From: Apostichopus japonicus
Lineage: Eukaryota; Echinodermata; Holothuroidea; Aspidochirotida; Stichopodidae
NCBI RefSeq assembly: GCF_037975245.1
Contig: NC_092577.1
Coordinates: forward strand, 33,314,398-33,378,397
Length of the DNA: 64,000 nucleotides
Reading direction: 5' to 3'
Below, in pieces: positions 54,355 to 64,000 of this stretch. Under the pieces are notes generated by a model. The model did not search any database, was not told where the DNA came from, and saw nothing but the letters and a program-made list of their open reading frames with translations. The translations under genes were made by a program, and so were the position numbers. Every line of letters starts with the position of its first letter. The stretch's first letter is position 1.

Positions 54355-56019
54355 CATGGGAAATCTTGATATGCATAGCTAGCCGTCTTACATACAACAG
54401 TCTAGTCCGATTTGTATTGAATAATATACTTTCGTCGTCAAGCACAAGTAACGAAGGGCCAGTATGTCACAGGTGACCGGAGTAAATAAAAATTGATTCA
54501 TCGGCCAGTTTTTCTAATCGTCTGTCAAATTTCTCCCATGGCAGAAGTTATGCAAATATTTTGCTCCCATTGTAATGAAATTGTTTTTACCAATCACTCT
54601 GAATTGTGAAATTTAAAGATTAAGTAACAATGTTTCCTACAATAAACGTTAACTTTTTTTTTTCTTCAAAAAATGATTAGTGCCCCTTTTTTTATGAGAT
54701 ATACCGTTTATTGTTTTTGTAATGAAAATTGCCTTTTTGAAATTGTCACCGTCTGTTGAGGAATTATGTAAGTTTTAATAAAAGTGCCTGTTTTACAAAA
54801 TTAAAAAAGTGTCGTTGTGTAGAAGAATACTAGAATATGTGGATGCGAAAGTTAATAAGATTAAATAAAGATTTATTACATTAGGAAGTATGTTTTACAT
54901 GAATATGATCAAATAACGTTTCATTATGCTCGCGCTAGTGTTTCAAAATTGTGGTATTATGGCTCACGTCAAGAAAAAATTGTTTCCGTGAAGAAAAAAA
55001 ATTCGGTGAAATGATCAATACATCAAATGCATGAAATTAAACGATTCAACAATACCCGCTTTTTTGGACTCGTCGGGCAACTACTCGTACGTGATGGTAG
55101 GCTATTTGTCAAAGGTCCGTACCTGATTGCAATAAATGTCATTGCATATTTATGCTGACATTTAGGCAAACATTTAAGATAAATACTTATACATATCAGA
55201 TAGTTCAGCTGTGAGCAATCTCGGCATCCACATTTTGTGTAATGAATTTGTCACAGATCTGAATAGCCCTTGAGTCCAGTGTTATCAATCATTTGATGTA
55301 TGGTGAATGTCATATATACCACAATAACAGTTATGTAAATCCACTAGAAAGGTTAACCATTGTTAAGGAAAGAAAATACTTAATGCAGTGAATGTTTTGA
55401 CATATTTTACATTTATTATTATCATATATTAACTCATTGAATGTCTTATCATAACAGTATACGACTTGAAACAAGTTCGCGCTATCCTCGTCAGTAGCGA
55501 AACATGATGTTTTTTAATCACATCAATATATCGATAGGCTATAAATGTCTAAAACTGATGAAAAAAAAAGTATATTGATTGAAACTAAGATTACACAATG
55601 ACCATCCGTAGACTATCATTTATCATATTTAATATAGAGAAATAAGCAATATCAACATACATGTAATATGAGTGTCAGGCCTTTAAAACGGTAAAAAGAA
55701 AGACTTCTCGCAATGTTACGCGTTAAAACTTGTGCCCATAATATCGGTTAATGACATGAAAACATGTTCTTTCAACCCGGAAAAAATTGTCATATATTTA
55801 AATCCTGAAAAAAAGTAATTGTAGGTAAAAAAGGCCACCCCCCCCCCCCCACTGCATGACAGTAAATTAACAAGTCATGAAACGAGTCACTATAAATGTC
55901 AAACCTGAAGTGACTCGGTTAATTTTTCCCTATCGAGACTGTCACAATAAATTCTCTCGAATCAATATCTTGACTCGTTTCAGTAAAATCACTGGTTTAT
56001 GAACCAGCCAACCCGACAA

Positions 56020-56890
56020 GCTGTGAATCAGCAGCTGAAAAAATTCAAAACTGCATAATGCATATCAGTCAATGGATATCTGACATTTGTGTGAAACTAA
56101 ACAACGACATAACTGAACGTTGAGCTTAATGCCTCCGCATCACTTGCGTCGTTTCGGCAGGCAATCACTTAATATTGATGGACATGTTATCAAACCGTCA
56201 AAGTGCGCAAATGTATACTTGGGGTTCCTTTTGATGAACATCTTTCAATGTTTGAACAGATATCAATGTCGTTAGAATTTGCAACTTCCAACTTCGAAAT
56301 ATAACTGCGCAAGTACCTCACCACGCCGCGAAGCATATCGAACCGCTGTCCAGAGCCTTGTGGTGCCCCGGATGGACTGCTGCGCCTAGTTCGCTTACTG
56401 GAGCTCCGATGGGCCAAATGCGACGACTGCAGCTGGTACAAAACAACGCATCATCTCAAGAGTTGGTCATGGTGACCATATGTCACCTGTTCTGGCTGCC
56501 CTAAACATGGGTTCTCTGAAAAAAATTAGAATCCTGACGTACGTCTACAAGTGTCTTAATCAGTTGTAACCAGGATACCTACAGGAACGGATCCAAATCT
56601 ACGAATCTTGTCGCAGTCTTCGATCATCTTCCGACACAACCGCTCTGACTTCTCGACCGTCTACTAAGCAGGTTAGTGACTGAACCTTCAGTCATATTGC
56701 ACCATTGCTTTGTAACAAGTTACCATCAGAGACTCTATTAGTTCTTTTAAATCAGCACCGAAGACATTTTATTTCAAGCAAATCTATGTTAAACTTTGAT
56801 GTTATTTTACTCGTTTTCTTTATCAAGCACATTGAACATTGGAATTGTTCGCTCTATGAGCACCGGTGTAGTAGTAGCCTAGTAGTAATG
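56020..56890 (+). pseudogene. Decayed non-LTR retrotransposon, reverse transcriptase C-terminal part
   Basis: Plus-strand translation in shifting frames gives phrases typical of the end of Jockey/CR1-type polyproteins: a SAAEKI..C....QWISD..VKLN segment, then CNF.LRNI, AAKH, RLQLVQNNAS, a VTICHLFWLP segment resembling TPVL..LHWLP, LTYVYKCLN, SLRSSSDTTAL and LLCNKLPSE. Stops and frameshifts break it throughout. It once encoded a nuclear target-primed reverse transcriptase; it cannot now. The open frame on the opposite strand at 56190-56441 is a shadow. Confidence 0.72.
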
Positions 56891-57771
56891 ACTCGACTTG
56901 TTCCAATAAAACCACTCGTTAGAACTCTGCTTTACTTTTGAAGGTTGACGAGGCTAGTTTGCATCTGGCAATAAGTCACTGATATATTCAAGACCAAACA
57001 TCTTTGCCTACTGGAGTATCTGTCAACATTTCCCTTCGATACGTGAAAGCCCTATTTTATTAACTTGGTTATACTTTATTAAACGGTCTATTTTATCCTG
57101 GCGTGAGAACAGAAATGAATTTGTTCTTTAAAATACAGATGAAGGGTTGAAAAATTTGTCATCATTCTATGTTTACGTGATATGAGGAGGTGTCAATTGA
57201 TAATTAACCATACAAAGAGTTGACTTAACGGATCGACTGAGGGGGACTTTGCCCTTTTAAATGGGCCGAGTATCGAAACTGATTAATTATCTCAGCCTTA
57301 CGTATATTGTTCATAGCATTTGCAGTTTGTTTTAATCCTCACTGCACGTTTCCAAGGGAGAAATCTGTAAAGCATATGTTTGGCTCGATATTTAGGTGTA
57401 TATCATACCTGGAATTTTATCACAGTATTTGAAAGACAAAGTCAAGTGTAAGTTTAAATTAAAAGTATTTTCTCTCCTTTCCTTCCATTATTTATAATTA
57501 CATATAAGTTACATATTTTGTTTGTTCTTTGTGTAAAGCAAATGTCATAGCTGAGGAATCTGACATGCATGCATGTGCTGTAGTGCCGTTTAACGAGCAG
57601 TGCATCATTTTCTGTGATGTAGGTAGCTGAATTGTAACGGTAGGTAGTAATTTACCCTAACAGTAAAGAAGCCAACAGTAAGCGTAATGATTACGATAGT
57701 TCATTACAAAGCATTTCACTCAACAGCTTCCTGCTCCGAGTATGTTTCCATATTCGACTAACTTAATTCAA

Positions 57772-58200
57772 ACGTGATAAAAGTCCGCTTAAAGTTCTCC
57801 CCATGTACTGAAGCTTGTGTGACATCGCATTTCTATGAGTCACTCGTCCATTTGATCATACACTCATTCATACATTCATTCATTCGGTCAGTTCTTCATT
57901 CACCCATTCATCTTTCGACATTCATTCATTTATGTATTCGTTCATTTCATTTCATTCATATAAACGTGTCTGATACAGATCTGTTGAAGTTCTCTCGATA
58001 TACCGAAGCCTGTATATAGGATTCACTATGACGGGGTGATTTCATTCATTAATTCATCCATTCATTCTCCCATTCATTATTCATTCATTCTCCCATTGAT
58101 TCATTCATTCTTGAAAATAAGTCTGAAACAGATCTGCTGGGGTGTTCTCCATATACTGTAGCTTATATAATTGACAATGACAGGGTAATGTTAATCATTA
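57772..58200 (+). repeat. Compound repeat: ATTCATTC arrays with a spaced unit of about 180 bp
   Basis: A segment like CTGATACAGATCTGTTGAAG followed by TCTC and TACCGAAGCCTGTATA recurs in diverged form near 57772, 57967 and 58120, separated by ATTCATTC runs. Confidence 0.6.
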
Positions 58201-58249
58201 ATTCATACATACAAGCATTCATATGTTAGAGTTCTGTTCATATAATGAT

Positions 58250-58530
58250 AAAACATGCAAATGAAGACAATGAATCATGTATATAATCATGTATAATCAT
58301 GAATAATCAAACATGTATACAGGTATAATCATGTATAATAATGAATAATCATGAATAATCAATCATGTATACATGTGCAATCATGTATATGATGACAATG
58401 AATCATGTATATTATCATGTATAATCATGAATAATCAATCATGTATAATCATGTATAATAATGAATAAACACTCATATATACATGTATAATCATGTATAA
58501 TCATGAATAATCAATTATGTATAAATGTAT
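58250..58530 (+). repeat. ATCATGTATAATCATGAATA degenerate tandem repeat
   Basis: Many imperfect units of 10-20 bp built from AATCATGTATA and ATGAATAATCA. It lies about 300 bases upstream of MS4A-like gene 2. Confidence 0.8.
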
Positions 58531-58831
58531 TATGATGTATATGATGACAATGAAAGGTACTTTTATTCATTCATCCATACATATATTTATTATTTCCTTA
58601 GTTCGTGCTTTCATCGACCTCCAGTCAGTCAACCAAACTTTCACCCCTGAAAGTAATTGTTGTACTCGATATATGCTGAATCGAAATAACCTGTTTGTTA
58701 ATAAGGATGTTTTAATAATGTCGAAGACCAGTTACTCATTTTTGTTACTATTTAGATACCAATTACCAGAAAACGAACACCCGATTTGAACACCCTCTTA
58801 AGCAAAAGGTAGAAGATTATACTGCAGCAAA

Positions 58832-61800
58832 ATGCAAGCAGCACCACCACAGCAACCTAATGTTCAACCGGCTTATGTCTATCCACAAATGGGCACACCA
58901 CAAGCACAAGTTCAGGTAGACCTACGTATACATAGTTCTTCTTACGTATTCATAAACAAACAAAAAATTGACGTAACAAGTGAAACAGAAATGAACTCGA
59001 TTTTAGTTCGTTAAGTTTATTTTCTATATTACCTACTTAACAATGCAAGTTACTCAGTTTTTGTCATGTTTTTGTCTGCATAATTCATAATACTGAAGTT
59101 TTGCTCTTGGCATGTGATTTATGTAAGTACAAAGTTTCTTTGCCACCTATCTCTACAATCGAACATCATTCAATGTAGGCTATACATTACTCGAGTATAT
59201 CTTCTCTTGATCACAAGATTCATTATACATACGGTAAGTAATATCCTCGGTAGCTTTAGTCCGTAAATCTGTCGATATTAGGCCCGCGACGCGGAAACGA
59301 TGAAAGCTAATTTAACATTAAAAGGAATGAGACATAATATATGTTTCAACTGGACAGCTCACTCTGACCGCTTTAGTAGTTTTGTCACTTATAAATGTTA
59401 CAACATCATCTTCTCAGATGGATGTGATAACCGAAGAAACCCTGGAATTTAACTGATAGGGAATTTAATTGAATTTAACTGTTTTGAAAGCGATTATCAG
59501 TCTAGACTATACTAAAACCAAATCAATTTTCTCAAGTTGTCACTTTGGCTAAACTTGAAAGTCTGATCCATTTTATCTGATCCATTTTATGCAATGAATT
59601 AATGGGTGATGGATTATGGGAAGAAATTACTAACCGTTTTAATAAACAGATAACCCTCAAATTAAACTAGACCCTATGTTGAAGTTTTTGTGGAATTCTA
59701 CCGAGACAATTCACACGAACGGAAGCTGGCTAGTATTGAAACGTTTGGAATGCTGACTTCCTCATTCAAGCCGTAACAATAGGCAACACAAATCGGAAGT
59801 TGATTCGAAACCAGCTGATAATGTAGGTAATGCTGAAGCAGCGCATGTTACCACATTGGCATATTGTTTATTATTTGACAACTAGTTCCAAGCAGGGATC
59901 TAAATTAGTGAAATATCCCTGTTCCAATTCTCCCTGAATGATAAAGGGAGATGCCAAATACGTCCTCTATTCTTGGGATCAAATTATACACTTAAGCTGG
60001 TCAATTATGTAATATCATGTTATCCCTTAGTGTAGTTTGATGGGGAGGCAGAATCACGATAGCATACTCAATAGTATACCCACAGTGTTTGTTTCTTCTT
60101 CTTTTCTTTGATTGCTTAATATTATTCATGTAATCAGTGTAACTCATTTATTGTTGATTCAAAGCCGCCTGTGATGAATACAATCCATCAACAACCCGTT
60201 GACCCTAATACTGACGTTGCTGGATGCCGAAGGTCTGGAGGATTTCAAATCGTGGTCGGCCTCTTGACTCTCATCTTTGGAATCGTTTCTGTGTGCATTG
60301 ATTGTGAATATTCATATTTCGGCACAGCTATCTGGGGTGGAGTTTGGGTAAGTAAATGGATAATTCTGCAAATGAAGTTGCCTTCATGTCAATACCAATT
60401 GGAGCTATTTGTGTAACAGCCTTTGTCTGATTCTGTCATTTGAGTATAAATTGGAAAGTACTTATGCCGAGAAGTTTACACTCTGCCTGTAGGATAGACA
60501 CTCCGAATGTGGAATGGACACTCTGAATGTGTAATGGAAACTCTGATTTTACATTGAACACTCTCATTGTGGAGTGGGCACTCTGTGGGTAGAGTGTGTA
60601 CTATGTGTAGTGTTCACTCCAACTGTGGTGCACATACTCAGATGATGGAGTGGACACTCACAGGGAGAAGTGACACTCTGATTGTAGGGTAGACCCTCTG
60701 ATGGTTGAATGGACCTTCTAAATGTGGAATGGACACTCTGATTGTACAGTGAACACTCTCATTGTGGAGTGGGCACTCTTTGGGTAGAGTGTATACCCTG
60801 TATAGTGTACACTCCGATTGTGGAGTTTATACTCTGATGTTGGAGTGCGGACACTCACAAGGAGAAGTGACACTCTGATTGTACAGTAGACGCTCTGAAT
60901 GTGGAATGGACCCTCTAATTGTGAAATGTATTCTATGATGATGGAGTGGACACTCTATGGGCAGAGTGCTGGAGGTTGAACAGTTTTGTTGTAGAATAAG
61001 CACTTTGATTGAAATGACATTTATGTCCTCCTACAGTGGACAGTTTGATGAAACATTGAGTAAATATGGGCACGTTGAGTTGAGAAGTTAACAGACTGAC
61101 TGAGGAGTAGATAGTCTGATTAAGGAATGGACAAACTAAGGCAAGGGTGGAAAACAGCATTGTGTAGTTAAATGTGGAGGGGTCGTTTGAGTGAGGAATG
61201 AAAAACATGATTGAAAACAAGCATTCATCACAATCGAAGAGGGGACGCCGTGGTAGAGCAATTTGAGAAACGGTTCGTTTACAGAAATGTCACCCAGGCT
61301 AAGTGGTGGACACTTGAGAAGTAGATACACTGAAAGAGGAGTGATTATTTTGGGTTAGGAGTGGGGCTGGCTACTCTGAATGAGGAGAAGACAATCTGAG
61401 TTAGGATTGGGCTCTCTTAGTGGAAATGGACAATTTGATTATGGAGTGTAGGCTTTTATTGGCGAATGTAGAGCAAATTTATTGAGAAACTTTAACAGAC
61501 GAGCGAACATTCTGAGTGATGAAGAGAGGGTACGTTAGATTGATGTTCTTTTAAACGGGAACGCACTGTTAGAGAAATGGTTCATTTCCTTGTACATGTG
61601 ACACTTCAAAGAGTAGATGACACTTTGATCCAGGACAAGATTCTCCGCGTAATTGTAGTGTGGAGTGAATGGCTTCTTTCCGAATGGGGAGCCTTATTTA
61701 GGAATGAATATTCTGATAGTAGAGAAATTCATGTAGTCCTACATTCAGCACAAACTCAGAGTTGGCACATTGATAGAGTAACTTTAACTGAAAGGCGAAC

Positions 61801-63989
61801 AACCTGAAAGAACAGTGGATACGTTTTGAGTGAAAACAAATACTATTACTTTTCTTTAAAAATAAAGAGGGGGGACTCCAATTAAGTAGTCCATTACCTT
61901 GTACAGCCAATACGTTTGGAAATAAGTAGATGCCACTGGAAACTAATTATTACAAAGGGTATTGTATTAACATGGAGAGTTTTGCTTTCTGTGATTTACA
62001 TTTCATTGATGATGTGAATTTGCGGGCATAGGCCTAAACTTTAAGCAAATTGTGCTTTCTTTTGTTTATTTTTTTTTACTCGCATTCATTGATTACTCAA
62101 TTATTGATTAACGTTCTTGACTTGAAGGACGAAAACTTGTTTCGTTATCTCCCTCATTTTTCTTGATACTTCTATCAATCAGTTTCTAGTTTGCGGTTTT
62201 ATCGGAGCTTCAGCGTATCGTGCCAGTGGATCTAGTGCACATTGTCAGGTAATTCTTTAACTTTGGGAATTCCGGGGTGGAGGATAACTAAAATTGTCTT
62301 TTTAAGTTGGATATATTATAATTCGATGGTTCCATATAGTCGAGGGTTAAACGAAAGATAAGAGTACATACAACTTTGATGGGTTAATTGTATATTTAAG
62401 TTCCTAATCACAACAGACAGAATGAATGAAATTAAGCATGAGGCCTAGCCAAATCGCAGTTTCAGGAAGCTCCACAGTCATAAAGGCCACGTTGATTTCA
62501 AGAAGAACTATTTTCTTTGCCTTCTCTCAATTAATCGTTTATGATGCAAACTATAAAACCAAACTTCAATTAGTTATTTCGAAATTATAAATTTCACGGT
62601 GGTTATATACTGATGATAACAAAAGCCTTATTCGAGCTGCAAGTCTCGCTTATCCCCAATTCTTGGAACGAGCGAACATCTCCTGCCACCAAAAAACAAT
62701 ATAGGCCTATGAATACATTGCTTCGAAAGGTCAACCACGAGTTAGAACTTTCCCTAATCGAGGTACGACTGTAATTGTACCGTCTTTGAAAGAACACCTG
62801 GCTTTAAAGATGTCCTTGTCTGGAATGTTAAACTATTCAACCTGTATACATCATGTTATAACTTGTTTTTTGTATCCAAGTGTGGGAAAATGAGAATATA
62901 CAAACTCCCAGGGAATACATGAAGCTTGGGGGATATCTACAGATTGCATAATTTATGATTTAATGAACCCCCCCCCCCCTCTTCCCCGCACCTCCGGAAC
63001 TTTGATTTCCTTGAAACGGACGGGTGTAATATCTTCATATCTATCCTGTAGCTACACGATAGTTAGTCCGAGTTTATGGAACATTTGAAAACTTATTTCA
63101 CGTGGAAAAAAATCAGCTGCAGAAAGCAACAAAATGCTCATTGTAATGAATTAGGCAATCATGCCCTTCCAACCACAATATTAATTAAGCTGCCAGCCAA
63201 ACTATCATATGTACAAATGTACATATACATATGCACCGTAAAATGTCATAAAACCGGCAATGAAAAATCCCACATAATTTACCTTCTGATAAATTAAGGG
63301 TTGTTAGAAATGTAGAAGATATGCTTTCCTGTGTAAACCACGAAATTACACATGTCCAATGGAAGTAATTACTGGGTAAAGGAGCTTTATAGAGTGAATA
63401 TTTGTCATTTAAAAATGCAGATACGCCATGCACTCTAACATACCACTGTCCTAATATATAAAATTATAAAACCTGTTTAAAGTATTAAATTTGAACGATT
63501 ATTTCGCTGTAACAATATCTTTCACAAAATTATCGATTTTTAAGAAAGAATTTCTAGTTGATGTTGTGACATATGCAAACCCAGGGCATTATTATATGCT
63601 TCAACGTGGATGCCATAACGCTGACATCATGAAAGTACATATGAATAGAGCCCCGCCTACAAATTTCGTTACTTCCTTAATACATTCCTTGTAATTATGT
63701 ATTTCTCTTTTAAAAGTACTTTTCATTGAACCGCACCTACCCTTTAATTAACCAACAGATCAACTTTTACATCCATAGCTATTTTATTTTTAATGTGTTT
63801 CAGCTGACCGGTTACCTCGTTCTTTGCATTTTCTCCATAATCTACGCATTGGACTTGGTTGTTACGATGAGTGTGGCGATCAGCGTGGAAGGCCCAGCTT
63901 ATTCGTTTAACCAACATTCATACGTGAGCAATATAACATTGAAGAGTGGATTGACGTATAATTATAGCCTGATATTTAAAATAAAATAA
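58832..63989 (+). CDS. MS4A-like four-transmembrane protein 2 (partial, continues past the window)
   Basis: Exons 58832-58915, 60165-60347, 62183-62248 and one starting 63804 are all phase 0. The N-terminus is Pro/Gln-rich and cytoplasmic (MQAAPPQQPNVQPAYVYPQ). TM1 is GGFQIVVGLLTLIFGIVSVC. A GTAIWGGVW motif followed by FLVCGFIGASAYRASGSSAHC forms TM2, matching the MS4A pattern around its second segment. TM3 is LTGYLVLCIFSIIYALDLVV. In the last exon a donor GTGAGC at 63924 keeps phase 0; otherwise the frame reads to a stop at 63987-63989, before any fourth segment. A further exon outside the window is therefore likely. MS4A proteins are cell-surface or endomembrane proteins linked to calcium signalling and receptor trafficking; the role here is unknown. 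Introns hold large minisatellites. Confidence 0.72.
60480..61000 (+). repeat. 20-bp minisatellite with a 196-bp higher-order period
   Basis: Units read roughly GGACACTCTGATTGTGGAGT. Blocks of about ten units recur: AACACTCTCATTGTGGAGTG at about 60556 and about 60752, and GGAGAAGTGACACTCTGATT at about 60664 and about 60860. Degenerate units continue to about 61560. It lies in intron 2 of MS4A-like gene 2. Confidence 0.85.
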
Positions 63990-64000
63990 AAAAAATTAAT

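Larger units (their letters stand above)
52199..58831. other. Intergenic region between the two MS4A-like genes
   Basis: Probably starts with the 3' untranslated region of MS4A-like gene 1. It holds a SINE (52911-53247), a (TA)n run (54318-54352), a decayed non-LTR retrotransposon (56020-56890), ATTCATTC-rich repeats (57770-58200) and an ATCATGTATA array (58250-58530). The stretch 54360-55990 is AT-rich with nothing I can identify. Confidence 0.5.

Overview
The window is metazoan genomic DNA: genes are split by GT-AG introns, coding density is low, and transposons, minisatellites and long poly-C/poly-G runs are common. The protein set (an arylamine N-acetyltransferase-like family, PHTF, DDX54 and MS4A-like four-pass proteins) together with BED-type hAT transposons fits a marine invertebrate deuterostome, perhaps an echinoderm such as a sea cucumber. 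That placement is an inference; no marker here proves it. All exon joins were made by hand from splice sites, reading phase and family similarity.

Region 1 (about 0.4-21 kb, minus strand) is an array of three arylamine N-acetyltransferase-like (NAT-like) genes. Each has the same plan: a short, often Arg-rich first coding exon ending in phase 0, an intron, and one large exon holding the Cys-His-Asp triad. Gene A (exon 2 at 458-1420, exon 1 probably at 12964-13116) carries a roughly 7.3-kb hAT transposon in its intron. That transposon (2580-9859) is itself interrupted by two further hAT-like insertions with 8-bp target duplications, and it contains a 230-bp foldback. Genes B (15582-17764) and C (19524-20881) share a much more similar tract across the catalytic His/Asp region, which suggests gene conversion.

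Region 2 (21.7-29.3 kb, plus strand) holds the last nine exons of a PHTF homologue, an endoplasmic-reticulum multi-pass protein. Its conserved N-terminal exons were not found. One intron carries a minisatellite made of repeated splice-donor-like units, and another carries two copies of a hammerhead-like motif.

Region 3 (32.8-42.6 kb, minus strand) is a complete 15-exon DDX54 gene, a DEAD-box RNA helicase of nucleolar ribosome biogenesis, reconstructed at 857 residues. Its last coding segment is tandemly duplicated downstream as a 181-bp repeat. Several introns carry 13-, 88- and 198-bp tandem repeats.

Region 4 (43-48.4 kb) has no confident gene. It holds a small hAT MITE and an unusual 2.2-kb element with inverted repeats of about 411 bp, into which an LTR retrotransposon inserted and left a solo LTR.

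Region 5 (48.6-64 kb, plus strand) has two MS4A-like four-transmembrane genes. The first is complete (five phase-0 exons, 270 residues, C-terminal PPSY motif). The second runs off the window end. Between and within them are a tRNA-derived SINE, a decayed non-LTR retrotransposon and large minisatellites, including a 20-bp repeat with a 196-bp higher-order period.
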